Below the pieces are notes generated by a model that searched no databases, was not told the DNA's origin, and saw only the letters and a list, made by a program, of their open reading frames with translations. The translations under genes were made by a program, and so were the position numbers. DNA of 64,000 nucleotides from Spinacia oleracea (taxonomy: Eukaryota; Streptophyta; Magnoliopsida; Caryophyllales; Amaranthaceae), in assembly GCF_020520425.1 (NCBI RefSeq), contig NC_079490.1, positions 43,842,723 to 43,906,722 of the forward strand, written 5' to 3'. Below, in pieces: positions 34,764 to 46,492 of this stretch (position 1 is the stretch's first letter; the number at the start of each line of letters is the position of its first letter).

Positions 34764-34940
34764 TTAAGCAATGGAACTAATTAGTTAAGCACTAGAACCA
34801 ATTAGTTAAGCATTGAAACTAATTAGTTAAGCATTGAAACTAATTATTTAAGTAATGGAACTAATTAGTTAAGCAATGAAACTAATTAGTTAAGCAATTA
34901 AACCAATTAGTTAAGCGATGGACCGATTAGTTAAGAATCA
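34764..34940. repeat. 21-bp minisatellite, about 8 units
   Basis: The unit TTAAGCAATGRAACTAATTAG recurs every 21 bp. It is flanked by two direct copies of AAGGCRGTCTTACACAAAAG (near 34722 and 34957). Confidence 0.9.
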
Positions 34941-34985
34941 AAGCGGTCTTTTTGGTAAGGCGGTCTTACACAAAAGTTACCGTTT

Positions 34986-36252
<1,267 letters not shown>

Positions 36253-38752
36253 TGTAATATCCCGAATTTTTAAAACTCGATTAATTATGCTTAATTATTT
36301 TTATTTAGCTTGAAATCGTTTTAAATCCTAATTTCGAACTTTATTTTAATTTAACGAAGTTTTCTTTCTCTTGAAATTTTAAGATTGTTACACGATTTAC
36401 TTTTGGGATTTTATAATTTAATTTTTATATTTACGAGCTTAACGACCTTTTTAAAATCTTAATTATTTTCGGATTTTTAATAATTTCGAAACGTTCTTAT
36501 TTTATTCGAGAACTAAATTTATTTTTCGTTAACAATATTTTATTTTGTAAAGAATTATTTTAGTTAAACATTTCTATTTTTAGTGGTTTCCAAAAATAGC
36601 AAAAATTTCAGAAATTATGCCTAACTTAGTGAAATTTTGAAAATGCCCTTGAGGAGAAAAACTCCATTTTTCTTCTTCTTCCTCCTCTCCACGTATGCTT
36701 CCACTCCCTTTCCTTGAAATTTGTCTACATTCATGCCTTGGAGACCAAGGACTTCTCCTTGTTCATCACTCTACCTATTTACAAAATCAGATTTTCAATT
36801 CAATTCCAATAAATCAACAAAAACACAAATTCAATTCCACTCTCCTTGTTCATTGGTTAACCTATACCCTAGACCTTTTAATATCTGAATTCCTTTCCTT
36901 TTTATTATCGTCGTAGTTTTAATATACAAACCAAACCCATTTTCTTGTTTCCCAATAGTCTAGACCTTAGTTTTAGTAATAGAAAGAACGCTTGTTTCCC
37001 TATGCATACGATCCCTACTTCTCTTGATGTCTTGTTAGTGGATTTAGGTTTATCTTTGATTAGGTAATACGACTTTAGCCTGTCAAATTTTGTCGCCGTT
37101 GCCGGGGAAACGGTTTGATTTTCTGCTATTAATTTTGTGGTCTAGATTATTTTCTTGAGTCTCGGAGAACTTCCAATTCTTTGTGACCATGTATATATTT
37201 TATTTTAGTTTAGTTTTTCATTGAAAAAAATGGATTATTATTCTTTCCCTCAATTTGTAAATGAGCCTTTGTGGGTGTATTTCGATAGACTAAATGATTT
37301 TATTGGTTACCACAATCTTAATCTTTGGGATTCTTGTGGTTTCGCTTATGGTGGTTTAAATGAGTATACAAGGAATGTGATAGAAAGTAGAGTTAATGGT
37401 GATTTTCGAGCCTTGGCTTTGGATGATATGTGGGATTACTTATGTGGTTTGCAAGGGATTTGTATGAGCGTGAAATGGTCATTCATGTTCCATGTGCTAA
37501 TCCAAATTATGAGCATAATCTACATGTTTCTACCCCCTTTCCCTTCAATGTTTGTTATAATGAGGTGCATTCTAATGTTTATGATAATCATGCCTATTCT
37601 AATGACTTATATAACCCTTGCATGGATATCAATGTTTTGCCTCATGATTCCACTGTTGCTTCTCCCATGTATTATTGTGAACCCTTGCCCAATCATGTTA
37701 AACCCGAATTAGAAAGCAGAGATAGCTTCTTAGAGGAATTAAGAAGATTAAAATCTGAGATTGAGATTCAGTGTACTAGATCTCAAGAGGCTACTAATGA
37801 GATTATTAAAGCTAGTAAGGCTACTCTTGAGAGATTTAGAAAAATTCAAGAAATTATTGAAAATAATGATTCGAGTTGTGTTGGGGATGAGGGTCAACTG
37901 AGTGAAGCCATAGGTAACCAAGAGTGTGAGGAACTTATAACGAAGGTTGGGGATGAGTTGGAGGATGATGATGTGACTTTTGGATCAATGGATGAAGGAT
38001 TTGTTAAAGTTGAAAAGCCATATGTTATAGAGCAAGTCTATGAGGAAGTTGAAGTTGATAAAACCCTTGTTGTTGTGTCAACCCCTACCCCTCATATTCC
38101 AAGTCCAAGAAGGGTTATTTTTAGCCTCGTTTACACCGTCTCACTTCCCTTCTCTTTCCTCATTAAACATTTGCTTGAGGAAATTCCTCCTCCCCCCGAA
38201 AATTAAAAGCCCAATGACCCAATAGAGTTTGTTCCTCCTTGTGAATCTTTTGCAGGTACTTGCAGTAGTTACAAAGAAGAGGTGGATGCTTTGAAAATAG
38301 CTGTATATGGTGAAGATCTTGTCTACCATGAATTCAAAAACACAGAGAGAGCTATTTTATTGATCATTGAGGTTGAAGAATCAATAGTCCGCAAAAACAA
38401 CTTCCATAAGGAGAGTATGCCTACTTCCTCTTTTCCTTCTTTCTCCCATTCTTCTTTTAATATTGTTTTTTCTTTTTGTTCTTCTTCCTTTAGGCATCCC
38501 ACTCCTTACTAGCATAGAGTCTGTTAGGACTTTATGCAAATTTTGTTGTTGATTATCGCGCATGTCCTGTTGCACGAAAGATGTGCCAGTGCGCATGATA
38601 AGCTTATGCGCTCGTTGGTTGGTTATTTACTAACCAAGGTCGAGCGAAAGGTATAGAATACTTGGACCCGGAGGGGTTCAATGATTATTGAGACCCTCGA
38701 TCTCCACTCCTTTAAGCACTAAGGACATTGCTGAGTTTGGCTTGGGGGAGGT
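36253..38752 (+). mobile_element. Decayed Ty3/Gypsy (Athila/LARD-like) remnant
   Basis: A TGTAATATCCCG start at 36253 looks like a Gypsy LTR edge. A primer site of tRNA-Asp style, TGTCGCCGTTGCCGGGGA, lies at 37091-37108 (one mismatch from the common TGGCGCCGTTGCCGGGGA). A purine tract, TTGGCTTGGGGGAGGT, lies near 38738-38752. A gag-like pseudogene lies between. No pol was found. No second LTR or target duplication was found, so the outer limits are uncertain. Confidence 0.55.
37230..38512 (+). pseudogene. gag-like ORF of the Athila/LARD-like remnant, frameshifted
   Basis: The first frame reads MDYYSFPQFVNEPLWVYFDR... to DDMWDYLCGL near 37450. After a change of frame it continues ARDLYEREMVIHVPCANPNY... 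for about 250 codons, to a TAA at 38204-38206. It then stays open in the same frame to 38512. The N-terminal segment (LNDFIGYHN...GGLNEYTRNVIES) resembles the C-terminal half of a plant retrotransposon Gag. The later part has a coiled-coil-like stretch (FLEELRRLKSEIEIQCTRSQ) and acidic patches. The breaks are one frame change and one stop. Confidence 0.6.
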
Positions 38753-39005
38753 ATGTGTTATTGCTTTCTAGAGTAGTTTATCGCTTTTGAAAAAAAAGGA
38801 ACAAAAATACGTTCCGATGAGTACAAAATCATGCTTCCCTGTGCCCCTTGATTGAAAATTGTTTTGATTCTTGGTTTTTGATGACGAGCATTGTTGATTT
38901 GTTGACCATGATTTGAGATTCGACTATTTTGATGCCTTCACATGAGTCAACTTTGACTATCTGTTTGTGCACTTGGTGCTTGGCTAGTTGATTTGGTTAG
39001 GAATG

Positions 39006-39907
39006 TGTTGTTGACCCTAAAGTTTTAATGATGACAAAGCAAACTCCTGACTATTGGTTAAGTTATGTTGCATAATAGGTTGCAAGATCCTTATAGGGAT
39101 AATGCTAAGTTAAGGAGATCCTGAGTTGGATAAACTAAGCAACGTGGAATATAAGCAAGTATTTGATCCATGTCAGACATTACATTGAAGAATTAATCAT
39201 TAAGCAAGCTTACAAAGGCAAGATCCTTAGGCGAGTTCCTAAGGCGAGATCCTCATATATTATGTGGATCCTCGATGTTCTAGAGAAGGAACAAACTGTG
39301 AAGACTTCGAGTGAAGCTTCCTAAATGTGCAACATGAAGACTATAACATAGGAGATTATGTTTAGGATTTATGTAAGTATTTAATAATGTTTATACGTGG
39401 TTTGGAACGAAAGGAACATACATATTTTGGTACGTTTTAAATGAAAATATTAATTGTAAATATAGAAGTGTTTTAAACAAGAAAATCTTTGTTAATAAAT
39501 AAAATGAATTTAATTAATAAATATAAACATAGGATTCTGATTTACATTCTCCTTGTTTCTCAAGCAAAAGATTTTCCATGATTCTTAAAACTCTCCCCAG
39601 TATTTTCTTTAAACGTGCAAGTAGTGTTTTGATTTGGTCTCCCTGTTTCTCTCCAACTATGCCCATGTTATTGAGCAGTAACAGTTAGTGGGTAGTTGAG
39701 GAGAACGTGGGTATCCAACCTTAGGTAAAACTCCTCTATAAAAGGAGAAGAGTTTTTTCTTTTCAAAATACAACTAATCTCTACAAAATATATCTTAAAG
39801 AGCTTAAACGTTTTAAAAGAATCAGTTTGCAAAATAGATTGGTCCTTGAGTTCCTTATTTCTATAAGCTTTATTATGTATTAGAGTTTATCTATCATATT
39901 GTATTCA
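39006..39907 (+). repeat. Probable copia-type solo or orphan LTR
   Basis: It starts TGTTGTTGACCCTAAAG and ends at about ATTGTATTCA. A TATA box lies at 39737-39743 (CTATAAAAGGAG) about 170 bp from the end, as expected for a U3-R-U5 layout. No matching second copy or target duplication was found, so the boundaries are provisional. Confidence 0.5.
39737..39743 (+). promoter_or_regulatory. TATA box of the copia-type LTR
   Basis: TATAAAA in the context CTCCTCTATAAAAGGAGAAG. Confidence 0.55.
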
Positions 39908-40260
39908 CTACTACAAATCCCGCCCTTTATACGCTTTTTAGACCATTTAACGACGCCAAAAAGCGTCGAGAATATAGCCCTCGACGCTTGCTGGAAGCGT
40001 CGAGAAAATTGAAGTCGAGAATTTTCTCGACGCCTTTAAGCGCTGATAGTAGAGACGCTTTTCTCAGACCATATTTCAATTCTGGCGTCGAGAACCTCGA
40101 CGCTTTTAAGCGTCCAGACGTATTATATTGCTGTCGACAACATAGTTTTCCCGCTATGCCCACCTTTTAACTACTTAATTTCTCGACGCTTCAAAGCGTC
40201 GAAATATTTGGATTATCTACGCTTATAATCGACCAAAAATTTCTATTGGCGTGAGTTTTA
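39906..40260. mobile_element. CACTA-like end with palindromic AAGCGTCGA repeats
   Basis: It begins CACTACTACAAATCCCGCC, the style of CACTA transposon termini. It is followed by at least seven GACGCTT/AAGCGTC copies in both orientations within 300 bp, some forming hairpins (CTCGACGCTTCAAAGCGTCG at 40182-40201). Such inverted subterminal motifs are typical CACTA transposase-binding arrays. A possible right end near 40253 is weak and gives no target duplication, so this may be a mini-element or a truncated left end. Confidence 0.5.
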
Positions 40261-40702
40261 ATCTAAATGAGCTTTATAACACGACTCCAAAAAGCGTCCA
40301 CACTTGTTTGTATAACCTTTTTTTTAACCACATATTCGTGTATCGCATACATGTTCTTTTTATTCCACGTACCTATTCCTGTATCGCATGTATATAATAT
40401 ATATATACATAATAAAACATTATTCATCACTATTATAAATTTAAAAATTAATAACTGCAACACAAGATCAATGAAACCTGATCGAATTGTGAATAATTGG
40501 TCTTCAATTAACAATAAAATTAACTTACAAAAACTTAAGTAGTTAAATTTCATAGTGCGTACACGTATGTTACTAACCAGAATCCAAACATACACACATC
40601 TATATCACTAACCGAAATCCTAACCAAACAGTCCAAAACAACATCATAAATCAAACCCAAGAAATTAAAACTAAAACTTAAAAAAACTAACTAGCTAGGA
40701 TG
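40261..40702. other. AT-rich spacer, nothing recognised
   Basis: No terminal repeats or coding frame were found. Short open runs exist on both strands, as expected by chance. Confidence 0.4.
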
Positions 40703-40941
40703 CACTAGTAGATTAATGATAAATTGCCGCACCTGATTTGCCGCATTATTTCACCTTTGCTGCAAATTACAATGTATTTGCCTCATTTAAGTTTAAAAAT
40801 GCGAGCGATTTCCTTCAATATTGCATAAAGATCCAACAATTCCCTAAATACGTTACTTTTTAAGTTATTTCCCACCATACCGTCCACGTAAGCAAGGGAG
40901 AAAGAGAAGTAATTTTTTTTTTTTTTTTCCGGTTCAGCATT

Positions 40942-41072
40942 GAACCGCTATATGAGATAGCGGTTTCGTTTTAAAGCAAACCGCCATCTGAGATGGCGGT
41001 TCAATGTTATAAACCGCTATCTCAGATAGCGGTTTGTATTAAAACAAAACCGCTATCTCAGATGGCGGTTTA
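40942..41072. repeat. Four tandem 23-26 bp palindromes
   Basis: Palindromes at about 40942-40967, 40978-41002, 41011-41035 and 41047-41072 share arms AACCGCTATCT/AGATAGCGGTT or the variant AACCGCCATCT/AGATGGCGGTT. The third has perfect 11-bp arms around one base. Spacing is about 33-36 bp. Confidence 0.92.
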
Positions 41073-41152
41073 CTTAATTGTAAATTATTTTTAACATGAA
41101 TTACAGTTTAAATAGAAATATAATTTAGAAGTAACCTCTTGTGACATCAATT

Positions 41153-41187
41153 GTGTCTGTAGCTCAGTGGATAGAGTGTTTGTTTCT
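41153..41187 (+). pseudogene. 5' half of a tRNA-Arg-like sequence
   Basis: It is identical to the first ~35 nt of the tRNA-like sequence at 41246 (GTGTCTGTAGCTCAGTGG...GTTTGTTTC), then breaks off within the anticodon loop into TTTTTAACC. It lies 93 bp upstream of the complete copy. Confidence 0.85.
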
Positions 41188-41245
41188 TTTTAACCATTTA
41201 TTAATATTAATTATAAACATTTCCAAATTTAACTTATCAACATTA

Positions 41246-41318
41246 GTGTCTGTAGCTCAGTGGATAGAGTGTTTGTTTCCTAAGCAGAAGGTTGTGGGTT
41301 CGATCCCTAGCTGATGTA
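41246..41318 (+). tRNA. tRNA-Arg(CCU)-like gene or pseudogene
   Basis: This is 73 nt with the layout of a tRNA: acceptor GTGTCTG, D arm GCTCAGTGGATAGAGT, anticodon loop TTCCTAA (anticodon CCU) and T arm with GGTTCGATCC. The internal promoter boxes are intact (A box TAGCTCAGTGG, B box GGTTCGATCC), and a T7 run (41319-41325) follows as a Pol III terminator. Compared with the canonical plant tRNA-Arg(CCU) as I recall it, most changes are C to T or G to A. They turn G-C pairs into G-U pairs and leave mismatches in the acceptor and T stems. It is probably a decaying, transposon-carried copy. Confidence 0.6.
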
Positions 41319-41424
41319 TTTTTTTAAAAAATCGATTTGAGTGGACGGTATGGTGGGAATTAAGTTAAAAAGTGGCGCATTTTGGGAATTTGACGTTCTT
41401 TAAACAATATTGAAGGAAATCGCT

Positions 41425-44187
41425 ATTATTTTTTAAAAAATCATTAATTAATTACCCCTCCCGGCCTCCCCTGTCACTTTTTGTTCCCAACCCTCCCAGG
41501 CCATTCAGCGCTAAATCACGAAACCCTATCTTTCTCTCCCAAACTATCCATATGTCGCCTCCGAAGAAGACAGCCGGCGAGGATCCGATGTTGCTGCACC
41601 TATGAGTCACGTACCGTTGCCTTATTATTCTCTTTGATTGTGGTTGCTTCTCCTCCTTTCTATTGTTTTGATATGAAAAGGTAACAGTCTCCCTCTCAAC
41701 TCTCAAGGTTAGGTTTTTGTATGAATTACGTTTAAGATAAAAAAATACATCTTAATTTTGGAAACAACCCAATGAATTATTGTTTTCCCTTCAAATGCAG
41801 TTGTTTTTTCGGATAAATTGGTTAGATTTCGTTTAATTTTCGTCCATTTTACACCATTTTTTCTATAGACAATTTGGGATTTGGGTTCTCTTATTTTTTA
41901 ATCGAAAGAGGGAAGAACTACTAATCCAGGGTTTCGTTTTTTCTTTTTCGTTCAGAATTAGGATTTGAGGATGCTTAATTATCAGGATGTCATCGGCAAA
42001 CTCTACAATTAGATTTTGGGATGCATCGAGTTTGATTCTATTTTGCTGATGCTACTTTTCTTGAGGGAAATTCTATTGTTGTTCCTCTGCTAGGAGTGTT
42101 GGCATCGGTAGGCTTCTCTTTTTTCTTCTTTAAGATTTACATAATTTTTAGTGTTAATTATATTTGCTGACTGTCTGAGGTATTTATTAATCTGTGATTA
42201 GTGAAAAGTAGTATGTGGAGGACTGTGGCTAGTTTTATTCATTGAATAACATGTAAAAGTTTTATTTGAGTTGTTGTAGATGATACAAGTTGGTGTGAAT
42301 TGGTTTAGATCAACAACATTTTCTTGGTCTGTGTAGAAGCTTGGGATTTGGCTCTTGTTTCAGGGTTGGTTGTGCTTGCTATGGTCAGGTTCTGGCTGGG
42401 ATGATTTGTAGATGGAATAGGCAGATTCTAGTGAGTTATTGTCCTGGATAAAGCTAACTCGATCTGCTGCTGGTTTTAGATGATGGCAGGGGGGTGGATT
42501 TTATAGGCTAGTTGTTTATTGGTATGCTTGCTATAATGCTACCTCAACTCAGTCATTAGTTATTCTTTCTTGTTTTTGTAGTTGGGGTTTGTAATCTGGT
42601 TCTAGGGTGGTCAACCCATATGGGTGGGTTGCCGGTTCAGGTGTATTTTGGTGATGAATTGATTTGATTACTCACGAGTAGAAAAACCATGAAATACATC
42701 GGCAACTTTTTATCAGCTCATTTGATTTTCTTACAACTAAATGGGGAGTAGTTTCTAATTTATTTACTAATTTGTTGACAACAAATGTTTCTGAAAGGTT
42801 TCTCTAGAGACCTCGAAGCTGCTCATGCAAAGGCCAGTTGGAAGGAGAGGCGGTGTCAATTACTCTAACAAAAGAGGGAAAACTACTTGCAAATGCATAC
42901 CATGTATGGAATTGGTAAGAACTAAGAACTCTTTAATTGTTTTATATCTAGTTTTAATTTCGAATTCCTTTTCTTCCGAGTCAAGTTTAGTCATAGTAAT
43001 CTTTATGAATCTATATTTTCAAAGTTGTGATGTTGTTTAGATTCAGTCACAAAGTTTAAAGGCAGGATTAACTAATAAACTGCATTTTTTGAGTTTTGGT
43101 ATGTAGTTCCTCTAGGAACGTTGAGGATAATAGAGGAAGAGGATTTTTTTTGTAAAGATCAAAGCTTCTCTGCAAAATTATGAGTATTTAGATATAGGCT
43201 AATCATAAGTTTTAAGTGTTTGTCTCTAACAAATGGTAAGAACTTTGTGTACGTGCACCATTCTTCATGAGAAATATCGTAGTCGTAGTTCACAAGTGCG
43301 CGTCTGAATGACATTCTACGAGTCTGCATCCTGTTTATCTGATTGTTCATACAAGTATTTGATTAGTGGTATTCTGTTTATATTCATTTTTGAGTTCTCT
43401 GATGTGTAATCCAATTTGGAACATTAATAATCTCATCATTTAACCTCAAAAAAAAAAAAATTAAACTAACACATGGTAAATATAAACAAAAAGCCACTAC
43501 TATCATTCTGATCACAATACAATATAATGTCTCATAGTTCTTAAGAAAAAAGGCTAAAGTTGGAAGACTTAAGATGCGTTGGTAATCCCGTGTAAAATCC
43601 TAATAGAAGTACAAAGATGAGAGGAGGAGAATTATAGAAGGCAAGAAAAATGAATTATAAGTAGACGGGTAGAAAAGGGGGATAGGTTTTAATGGGGAAA
43701 TGGATGAAAAGAGAATCAAGGGTCACATAGGATGAACATCATTTGTGAAGTTTTTTTTTTATAGGAACATCATTTGTGAAGTTACGCACATTGGCTTCTT
43801 TTTTTTTTAAAGTAAATTTAGGCATGTAATTCGGTAGATTTGGTATATAAAACGCTTAGGAATCCTCCTAGTATTCCATAGCTTTTCTAAAATATAATTT
43901 TTAGAATAAATTTAGGAGTAAGAATATAAAGCTGTGGGCTATCATAACCAGTTATCTCCTTTTTTATTAATATGGGTATTATATGACGTTGTTCTAAGAT
44001 AAGTGTTTCATATCCCTCAATAAAACAGTTAACACACCCCACCGTTCTATATTTAATGTTATGTATTCCCATATTTGTAGTAGTGACCATTACTTTCATC
44101 TTTCTTCATATCTTTTCTCCTTTGACACTGTCATTATAGGGTATCCAACTGTCCATCCTACTCCCGAGTGTAAAATTACTCTTGGAA
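41425..44187. other. CACTA interior, possible captured gene pieces
   Basis: Positions 41450-41720 look like the 5' end of a host gene: C/T-rich leader, then ATGTCGCCTCCGAAGAAG at 41552, a short frame with an early TGA. T-rich intron-like sequence follows to 42800. A short gene-like stretch at 42810-42910 (LEAAHAKASWKER) lacks context. I do not recognise the source. The remainder is AT-rich. Confidence 0.35.
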
Positions 44188-44438
44188 TTGTGGTGGCATT
44201 TTGAGTTTCTCATCTTTCAACTTTTTCATTGGGTAATATAGGGGTTGTGGGTTCTGTGCGTTATGTATCTGTATCATCTCATTCTTTTACTGATGTATAG
44301 GCTATAAGTACTTGTGGTGGCATTTTGAGTTTCTCATCTTAAGACTTTTTCATTGGGTAATATAGGGGTTGTGGGTTCTGTGCGTTATGTATCTGTATCA
44401 TCTCATTCTTTTACTGATGTATAGGCTATAAGTACTTG
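44188..44438. repeat. 124-bp tandem duplication, two copies
   Basis: Copies start TTGTGGTGGCATTTTGAG at 44188 and 44312. They differ only in a short patch (CATCTTTCAAC versus CATCTTAAGAC). Confidence 0.92.
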
Positions 44439-45103
44439 TGTAGGCTTTAGAGGAAGTTAAATATACATCTTATAACTCGTTCTGCATCTTATTCCTTGTC
44501 TCCAGGATATGTTCAGAAGATATCGGCTATAAAGGGTCTTAAAACAAGATGCAACCTGTGATGAAACACATTTAAGTCCTCATGCTACTCATTTTAATAG
44601 GATTATCCAGTTGTGTACTCTTCAATAGTAAGAGGATATTTTGTTGTCATTCTTGTTAATTATTCATTGGTAGCAAACAGATTGTAAATGGGCATTTTCA
44701 GCTAATTTAACCCCAAGGAGTTGGAATGTATTATAGTTTTAGGCTACAATATTAATGTGTGGCTGCTGTAAATTTTTTTTAAAAAGAATTCACAACATTT
44801 ACCGCGTTTTATTTACCGAAATGCAGCAATTGATATTTACATTTGCCCCATTTTTTTTGAAAAAAATGCTGCAGATGACTTTTTTTGCTGCACTTTTTTT
44901 GCGCGGCAAATGATATTCACATTTGCAGCCCCCAATGTTGCCGCACCACGAATAACGCTGCAAATGAGGCTTTTTTATGCGCGGCAAATCCCCTTTATTC
45001 TAATAGTGATGTACTATATATACTAAATATATATAGATGATCGATGGTAGTAGCTCATATGAAGCTCAACTGTCTTGGCCTTCATGCTGCTTTTGCACCT
45101 TAT

Positions 45104-46477
45104 TGAAGGAAATAATGCCCTTGGTCCAAGTATGCATTTAATGATAAGTCTAATAAATGTGGTTCATTATTAATTATACAAGTTAATAATTCAGTGAGAT
45201 CAAGTGAACTGAATGCCTAGCTAGAGGCCGTTTCAGTTCAAATTAATCCACAACTTACTCTTGACTGAACCCGTAGGGTCACACAAATAGTACGTAAACG
45301 GATCAAGTATTTAATAGCATTACATACTCTATCTAATCAATATTCGGAATCGACGGATCTTGGTTTCAGTGGGAGCTGAGATCGTCAAAGGCAAGTAAAT
45401 GAATACTCCGGAAACGATGATATTGCCGGCAACGGAAATATGGATCGTATCGGAAATATAAATATTATCCAAGTCGTAGATGTTGCCGGAAACGGAAACA
45501 TGGTACGTATCGGAAAATATTATCGGAAATGGAAATATTGCCGGAATCGGAAATATTGCCGGAAACGGAAATATTGACAGAATCGGAAATATTATCAGAA
45601 TCGGAAAATATTAAATATTTTTTCGAGACGGAAATTAATTCCGGAATCGGAAATCTTAAATATTGTTCGTATCGGAAATGAATTCCGGAATTGGGAAATT
45701 AATCGGAAGCGCGTCGTACGAATTAGCATCGGACGAGCTTGCTAGACGAAGGCCCAACACGAAGGCAGGCCCGCGTCCAGCAAGGCAATCGCGCGCCACA
45801 ACACGCCCAGCCCAAGGCTGCCCCAGGCCCACCACAAGGCAGGCCCAGCGCGCGCTAAAGGGGGCAGGCAGCTTGTGGGCTTCGTGGCCGAATGGCTGCG
45901 TCGCTCGGGCTTCGCGCGCGCGCATGGCGCCCCTCGTGGGCTGCTGTGCGTGCGTGTGTGTTTGTGTTCACATACGAAACCTAAAGCGTATATGATTCGT
46001 TTAATGATTAAATTTCCTAATCCTAAAAAGATAAATTATTTAAATAAGAGTTCTGCTAGGATTCTAATTTAATTAATTCGTATCCTAGTAGGATTGGATT
46101 GCTTATTCCATGGCCTCTAAATATGAGATCAAGGCTCATAATTTATAACGAGTTTGAAGTATTCAAAGGTAAGAATTTGAGCAAAAATTCAGTCATACAC
46201 CTTGCCCATAATAGCCGAATATTTTAGTACCTTAAGGGCGATTCTAGTTGGTCAATCTTAAGGCGGATCCGAACGTGCTGTGGACTTTCTACGGAGGGAT
46301 GACACTTGTAGTCCTAAAGACTTGTTCTTGTTCGGTTCGGGCGCAACAAATGAGGGCACGCTACAAAGAGTATGCATCCTAATTATGCTAATTGTTATGT
46401 GGCAATTAATTTGGAATCCTGGCGTTTATGGTTTTTCCGCATGATTTATATTCGTTTATATGTATCATAACCTAACA
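45104..46477 (+). repeat. 5' LTR of the + strand copia element
   Basis: It starts TGAAGGAAATAATGCCC and ends CATAACCTAACA, and is 1374 bp long. It contains the CGGAAATATTG-type repeat cluster (45415-45690), a GC-rich stretch (45715-45960) and a TATA region near 46114 that reads CTCTAAATATG, with the TATA core mutated relative to the 3' LTR. Confidence 0.9.
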
Positions 46478-46478
46478 G

Positions 46479-46492
46479 TGGTATCACGAGCC
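46479..46492 (+). other. Primer-binding site of the + strand copia element
   Basis: TGGTATCACGAGCC, one base after the LTR, is a variant of the tRNA-Met type site TGGTATCAGAGCC. Confidence 0.75.

Larger units (their letters stand above)
40804..41424. mobile_element. Nested 621-bp TIR element with palindromes and a tRNA sequence
   Basis: The arms at 40804-40887 and 41342-41424 are inverted copies of about 83 bp. Both carry AGCGATTTCCTTCAATATTG, then ACTTTTTAA..TTA-TTCCCACC and ACCATACCGTCCAC. Between them lie four palindromes (40942-41072), a tRNA 5' half and a full tRNA-Arg-like sequence. No protein frame is present. No clean target duplication was seen, so the element might instead be part of the CACTA subterminal region. 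I do not recognise the family. Confidence 0.6.
40703..45008. mobile_element. Non-autonomous CACTA (En/Spm) transposon, 4306 bp
   Basis: The left end CACTAGTAGATTAATGATAA... and the right end ...CTTTATTCTAATAGTG are inverted. The 3-bp target duplication ATG lies at 40700-40702 and 45009-45011. Subterminal motifs TTGCCGC/GCGGCAA and TTTGCWGC recur in both ends (40740-40790 and 44815-44995). No transposase frame is present. The interior holds the nested 621-bp element and about 3.3 kb of unrecognised, partly gene-like sequence. Confidence 0.85.

Noticed and set aside
40942-41072. Palindrome array as a CRISPR or bacterial-type repeat
   Set aside because: There are only four units. The spacers are related AT-rich sequence, not unique, and the region lies inside plant transposons.
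42825-43040. 71-codon open frame in the CACTA interior
   Set aside because: Only its first ~30 codons look gene-like. It runs into T-rich intron-like sequence and has no recognised relative.
45656-45995. Open frames of 89-110 codons, repeated at 57.4-57.7 kb and 58.8-59.2 kb
   Set aside because: All fall in the GC-rich segment of the same copia LTR. The reading differs between copies and has no protein features.
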